Source: DATAYF01 sp036272735
GTDB lineage: Bacteria; Chloroflexota; Ktedonobacteria; Ktedonobacterales; Ktedonobacteraceae
DNA length: 16,118 bases
Direction of reading: 5' to 3'
Assembly (NCBI GenBank): GCA_036272735.1
Contig: DATAYF010000408.1
Span: forward strand, 1-16,118
Shown here: positions 14,204 to 16,118 of the stretch, one piece after another
How the letters are laid out: the number at the start of each line of letters is the position of its first letter
Position numbering within the stretch: position 1 is the stretch's first letter
Notes under the pieces: generated by a model
Seen by the model: only the letters and a program-made list of their open reading frames with translations
Told to the model about the DNA's origin: nothing
Database searches by the model: none
Position numbers and translations under genes: made by a program

Positions 14204-14246
14204 AGCAGGAGCCTGGCGACGAACCGTTGCCGCTCCTGCTTTTTTT
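14204..14246 (+). terminator. Rho-independent terminator of the alkA-ogt unit
   Basis: AGCAGGAGC (14204-14212) pairs with GCTCCTGCT (14232-14240), extended inward by GGCGAC against GTTGCC. Seven T residues follow at 14240-14246. It stands about 80 nt after ogt and faces the convergent gene ending at 14274. Confidence 0.88.
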
Positions 14247-14273
14247 CTCGCTCCTGCGGACCTCTTATAGCCT

Positions 14274-14996
14274 CTATTTCCCTGTGGTAGGGGTCGCTGT
14301 TTCTGGTAGTGGTGCACTCTGTGGGCTTGTTGCATTAGCGCGCTTGCTTCCTTGGCGCGAGTATAGCACTGTCCAGAGTATGATTGCGCCGATTATGCCG
14401 TAGAGCACGAACGGCGAGATGAGGAGAAATTGTGAAACCGATAAGGTGAGCACCAGGTAAGTGCGTACAGCCGCCTCAAGTAGAAAACCAACGCCCCATA
14501 CGGCGGTTGACACCCTCATTGAATGGCGAAACTCCTGGTATTGCCAGAGTGAATTGAACCATGCCACTTTCTCAGGGACATTGCCTGTTACAAATGCACG
14601 CGCGAAGTAAAACCCCAGTGGTCTGGGGAAGAGAAACGAGACAAGGTAGGCAAGACCAAACGCGACAGTGAAGAACGACTCGCGTACCAGGTATACCTTG
14701 GGGTCACTACCAAGCAGAATGAGCACGAGACTGACTGCGATGCTCAGTAACGCGATAACTGCGATAAAATCCATACGCCCTTTGCGGATCACGCCGATGA
14801 TCGTATCGATTACGGGTGGGATACCGGAAGCGATCAGCGCGACAAACTCGGACGTGTGAGCGTAGTTTTGCAGTAGAGTGTAGATAACGAATGGCAGTAC
14901 GCCATTGATTACAATGCTATAGGTGATACCAAGTATAGTCGCGAACTTTTTGGTGCGATTGGCTGTATCTATGCTGGGTGCCGTATCTTTCACCAT
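14274..14996 (-). CDS. VC0807-family integral membrane protein
   Basis: This 240-residue protein has about six hydrophobic segments. The stretch GVLPFVIYTLLQ (32-43), then FVALIASGIPPVIDTIIGVI (51-70) and FGLAYLVSFLFPRPLGFYFA (112-131), follows the layout of the VC0807 family (distantly like intracellular septation protein A). These are small conserved membrane proteins common in Actinobacteria and Chloroflexota. The function is not established. The C-terminal 25 residues are polar. The start is ATG 14996, with AAAGGA about 12 nt upstream. The gene is alone on its strand, and its 3' end faces the terminator at 14204-14246. Confidence 0.75.
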   Translation of the reverse strand: MVKDTAPSIDTANRTKKFATILGITYSIVINGVLPFVIYTLLQNYAHTSEFVALIASGIPPVIDTIIGVIRKGRMDFIAVIALLSIAVSLVLILLGSDPKVYLVRESFFTVAFGLAYLVSFLFPRPLGFYFARAFVTGNVPEKVAWFNSLWQYQEFRHSMRVSTAVWGVGFLLEAAVRTYLVLTLSVSQFLLISPFVLYGIIGAIILWTVLYSRQGSKRANATSPQSAPLPETATPTTGK

Positions 14997-15041
14997 AATA
15001 CTATTTTATCCTTTAACGTAGTATAAAAACTCGTATAGAGT

Positions 15042-15070
15042 AATCTACGTAAGGATTAGGATTTTATCAA
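15042..15070 (-). promoter_or_regulatory. Candidate promoter of the VC0807-like gene
   Basis: On the minus strand, TTGATA (15065-15070) and TAGATT (15042-15047) are 17 nt apart, about 45 nt before ATG 14996. A second AT-rich hexamer, TATACT, closer to the gene has no matching -35. Confidence 0.4.
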
Positions 15071-15076
15071 ATTCAG

Positions 15077-15301
15077 TTAATCACTGGGCCAACCAGGCAA
15101 ACCAGCAACAGAAATGTCTTCATCGACGGATTCCCGGTCAATGCCGACGTCTTGACCAATCAACTCCCAACCTTGGCGTTGCTCGTCTGTAGCATGAAGC
15201 AAACGGGGAAACCAGGCGAGGGGAACGCTAATCTCTCGCTCATCGTTGAGATGAACGTATAACCGATGATCTTTGAAAAAAACGTGCTTGCGTGAATGAT
15301 T
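15077..15301 (-). pseudogene. DUF2442-family protein, start codon lost or non-canonical
   Basis: A frame of 74 residues reads KHVFFKDHRLYVHLNDERE, then SVPLAWFPRLLHATDEQRQ, GWELIGQDVGI and DEDISVAGL. The pattern 'VPL.WFPRLL.AT.EQR..WELIG.G.GI.W..lDEDIsV.gL' defines the DUF2442 family. No ATG, GTG or TTG starts this frame; it begins right after the stop codon of the upstream DUF4160 frame. A GTG at 15303-15305 would be in frame if one A in the run just after it were removed, so a one-base insertion probably broke the start. It sits after DUF4160 as in many genomes, where such pairs are suspected toxin-antitoxin-like modules of unproven function. Confidence 0.6.
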
Positions 15302-15506
15302 TCACTTTGCAAAGTGCTCATGCCATGCCTCCTGAAGCTGCGTGAGATGTTCCTGAATAATCTCCTCGATCCGCTGTAACTGGTTTCGGTTTAAGCCAGA
15401 ATTTGGCGATCCCTTCTGCTTTTTGAACATGAATATGGGGCGGTTCGTGTCCTTCGTTACTGTAAAAGAAAAAGCGATACCCCTCAACCCTCAAGGCGGT
15501 TGGCAC
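15302..15506 (-). pseudogene. DUF4160-family protein, disrupted by a frameshift/deletion
   Basis: The first frame starts at GTG 15506 with AAGG-type ribosome binding site nearby and reads PTALRVEGYRFFFYSNEGHE, then PPHIHVQKAEGIAKFWLK. This is the diagnostic start of DUF4160. The C-terminal half, LNRNQLQRIEEIIQEHL and QEAWHEHFAK, is in another frame, ending at TGA 15302-15304. The frames switch around 15385-15395. Intact members have about ten extra residues between these blocks, so a small deletion likely caused the shift. Both halves are well conserved, so decay is recent. Confidence 0.75.
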
Positions 15507-15623
15507 ACGGTCACCTTCCTTTCACGAGGCTTGTGCACTCAGCTTCCTACTTCAAATCAACCATATTCAGATATAAAAAAACCAGTGACAATTCATATTC
15601 TATCGTATTTGATGCATACGTGA

Positions 15624-15646
15624 AGAATGCATTTAGAATGCATTCT
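15624..15646. other. Inverted repeat downstream of the phosphotransferase gene
   Basis: AGAATGCATT (15624-15633) pairs with AATGCATTCT (15637-15646) around TAG. It lies between the end of the phosphotransferase-family gene and the DUF4160 start on the same strand and may be an operator or a terminator; no T-run follows. Confidence 0.45.
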
Positions 15647-15730
15647 GGTCAAAGGTGGTGTGAAGTTGGTGTTTGTTTATGCTCATTTCTCTTCCTATTG
15701 TTTCCATTCAGAGGGGTAGCAGATTTATGC

Positions 15731-16118
15731 CTAAAAAAACTCGTACAAAGCGTTAAAATAACGGTAGTCGTATAAGCTCAAACTGGCTGATCCATAGCCC
15801 TCAAAAAAAGACTGGTTATCTTGAGGCGTTGTGAACAGACTTTGTTCGGTGCGTAGCGCTAACGCGAGGTCGTAACGCGGATCTCCAGAGTTGCCAAGTG
15901 CCCAGTCGATGATCCCACTTACCTTGCCGTTGTGTATCAAAACATTGTCGACGGTAAAATCGCCATGAATAAGCGTTGGCGCAACAGGAAAGGGTTGATT
16001 GACCTCTAACTGTGCGAGCAATTCGCTACTGCCCTCAGTTTGATAATGCATAAAATAATAACATGCACGTTCTAGCATATCTTCCAACCATGGTTTTTGG
16101 CCTGGAAGTAGGTCTGGT
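15731..16118 (-). CDS. Aminoglycoside phosphotransferase-family (APH) protein, C-terminal part, start outside window
   Basis: The frame is open to the right edge, giving the last 128 residues. It contains TLIHGDFTVDNVLIHNGKVSGI and IDWALGNSGDPRYDLALAL. HGDFTVDNVL is the Brenner-type catalytic loop (HxDxxxxN) with the catalytic Asp, and IDW carries the metal-binding Asp, as in APH/choline kinase-fold enzymes. These phosphorylate small hydroxylated molecules; many members are not resistance enzymes, and the substrate here is unknown. A TTG at 16087 is not the real start, as PDLLPGQKPW continues upstream in frame. The gene ends TTT TTT TAG within a run of seven T. Confidence 0.85.
   Translation of the reverse strand, partial: PDLLPGQKPWLEDMLERACYYFMHYQTEGSSELLAQLEVNQPFPVAPTLIHGDFTVDNVLIHNGKVSGIIDWALGNSGDPRYDLALALRTEQSLFTTPQDNQSFFEGYGSASLSLYDYRYFNALYEFF

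Noticed and set aside
14188..14403. 71-codon plus-strand frame after ogt
   Set aside because: It runs through the strong terminator and antisense to the VC0807-like gene.
1..16118. CRISPR array, tRNA or rRNA genes
   Set aside because: No regularly spaced repeats and no cloverleaf or rRNA-like sequence were seen by eye.

Overview
The window looks like a piece of a large, multicellular-type soil bacterial genome, most likely a Ktedonobacteria-like member of the Chloroflexota. This assignment is an inference. It rests on moderate GC, long perfect palindromes between genes, a double-glycine peptide next to a peptidase-containing ABC exporter, a TnpB remnant, and a mix of proteins resembling those of Firmicutes and Actinobacteria. 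No rRNA, tRNA or phylogenetic marker is present to prove it.

Layout. (1) 1-3741, plus strand: the 3' end of an ECF-type sigma factor, a polysaccharide flippase-like membrane protein and a GT-C type membrane glycosyltransferase. Each gene is followed by a long inverted repeat (307-358, 1814-1867, 3705-3754). (2) 7357 down to 3772, minus strand: a compact bacteriocin/RiPP-like export cassette. It holds a 50-residue precursor with a double-glycine leader, a rho-independent attenuator, a very short HlyD-like adaptor, and a 900-residue ABC exporter with an N-terminal C39 peptidase and a long proline-rich extension. No modification enzyme or immunity gene is recognisable. (3) about 7656-8730: mobile-element debris. 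A 64-codon C-terminal fragment of an IS200/IS605-type TnpB, with its right-end hairpin, directly abuts in frame a single-motif LAGLIDADG homing endonuclease. (4) 10233 down to 8730, minus strand: a GbsR/MarR-type regulator and an alpha/beta hydrolase of the proline iminopeptidase type, in an operon. This pair lies between two inverted copies of a 29-bp repeat. (5) 10234-11271: about 1 kb with no convincing full gene. It contains a gene remnant, a small palindromic element, a strong promoter driving a perfect ribosome binding site and an amber-interrupted mini-ORF, and a GC-rich double hairpin. (6) 11272-14125, plus strand: an SDR oxidoreductase, an Ada-N/AraC/AlkA fusion and an Ogt-type methyltransferase, closed by a strong terminator. 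The last two form a DNA alkylation repair unit. (7) 14274-16118, minus strand: a VC0807-like membrane protein, a decayed DUF4160/DUF2442 pair, and the C-terminal part of an aminoglycoside phosphotransferase-family protein that runs off the window.

How the parts work together. The precursor, adaptor and exporter should act as one secretion unit: the C39 domain cleaves after Gly-Gly and the ABC core exports the glycine- and serine-rich core. The attenuator would set a high precursor-to-exporter ratio. The AlkA fusion and Ogt would repair alkylated bases by excision and by direct reversal. The flippase and glycosyltransferase probably belong to cell-surface glycan synthesis.

The observations most worth following up are the export cassette with its unusual exporter extension, the family of covarying palindromes after genes, the LAGLIDADG-TnpB junction, and the promoter plus amber mini-ORF.
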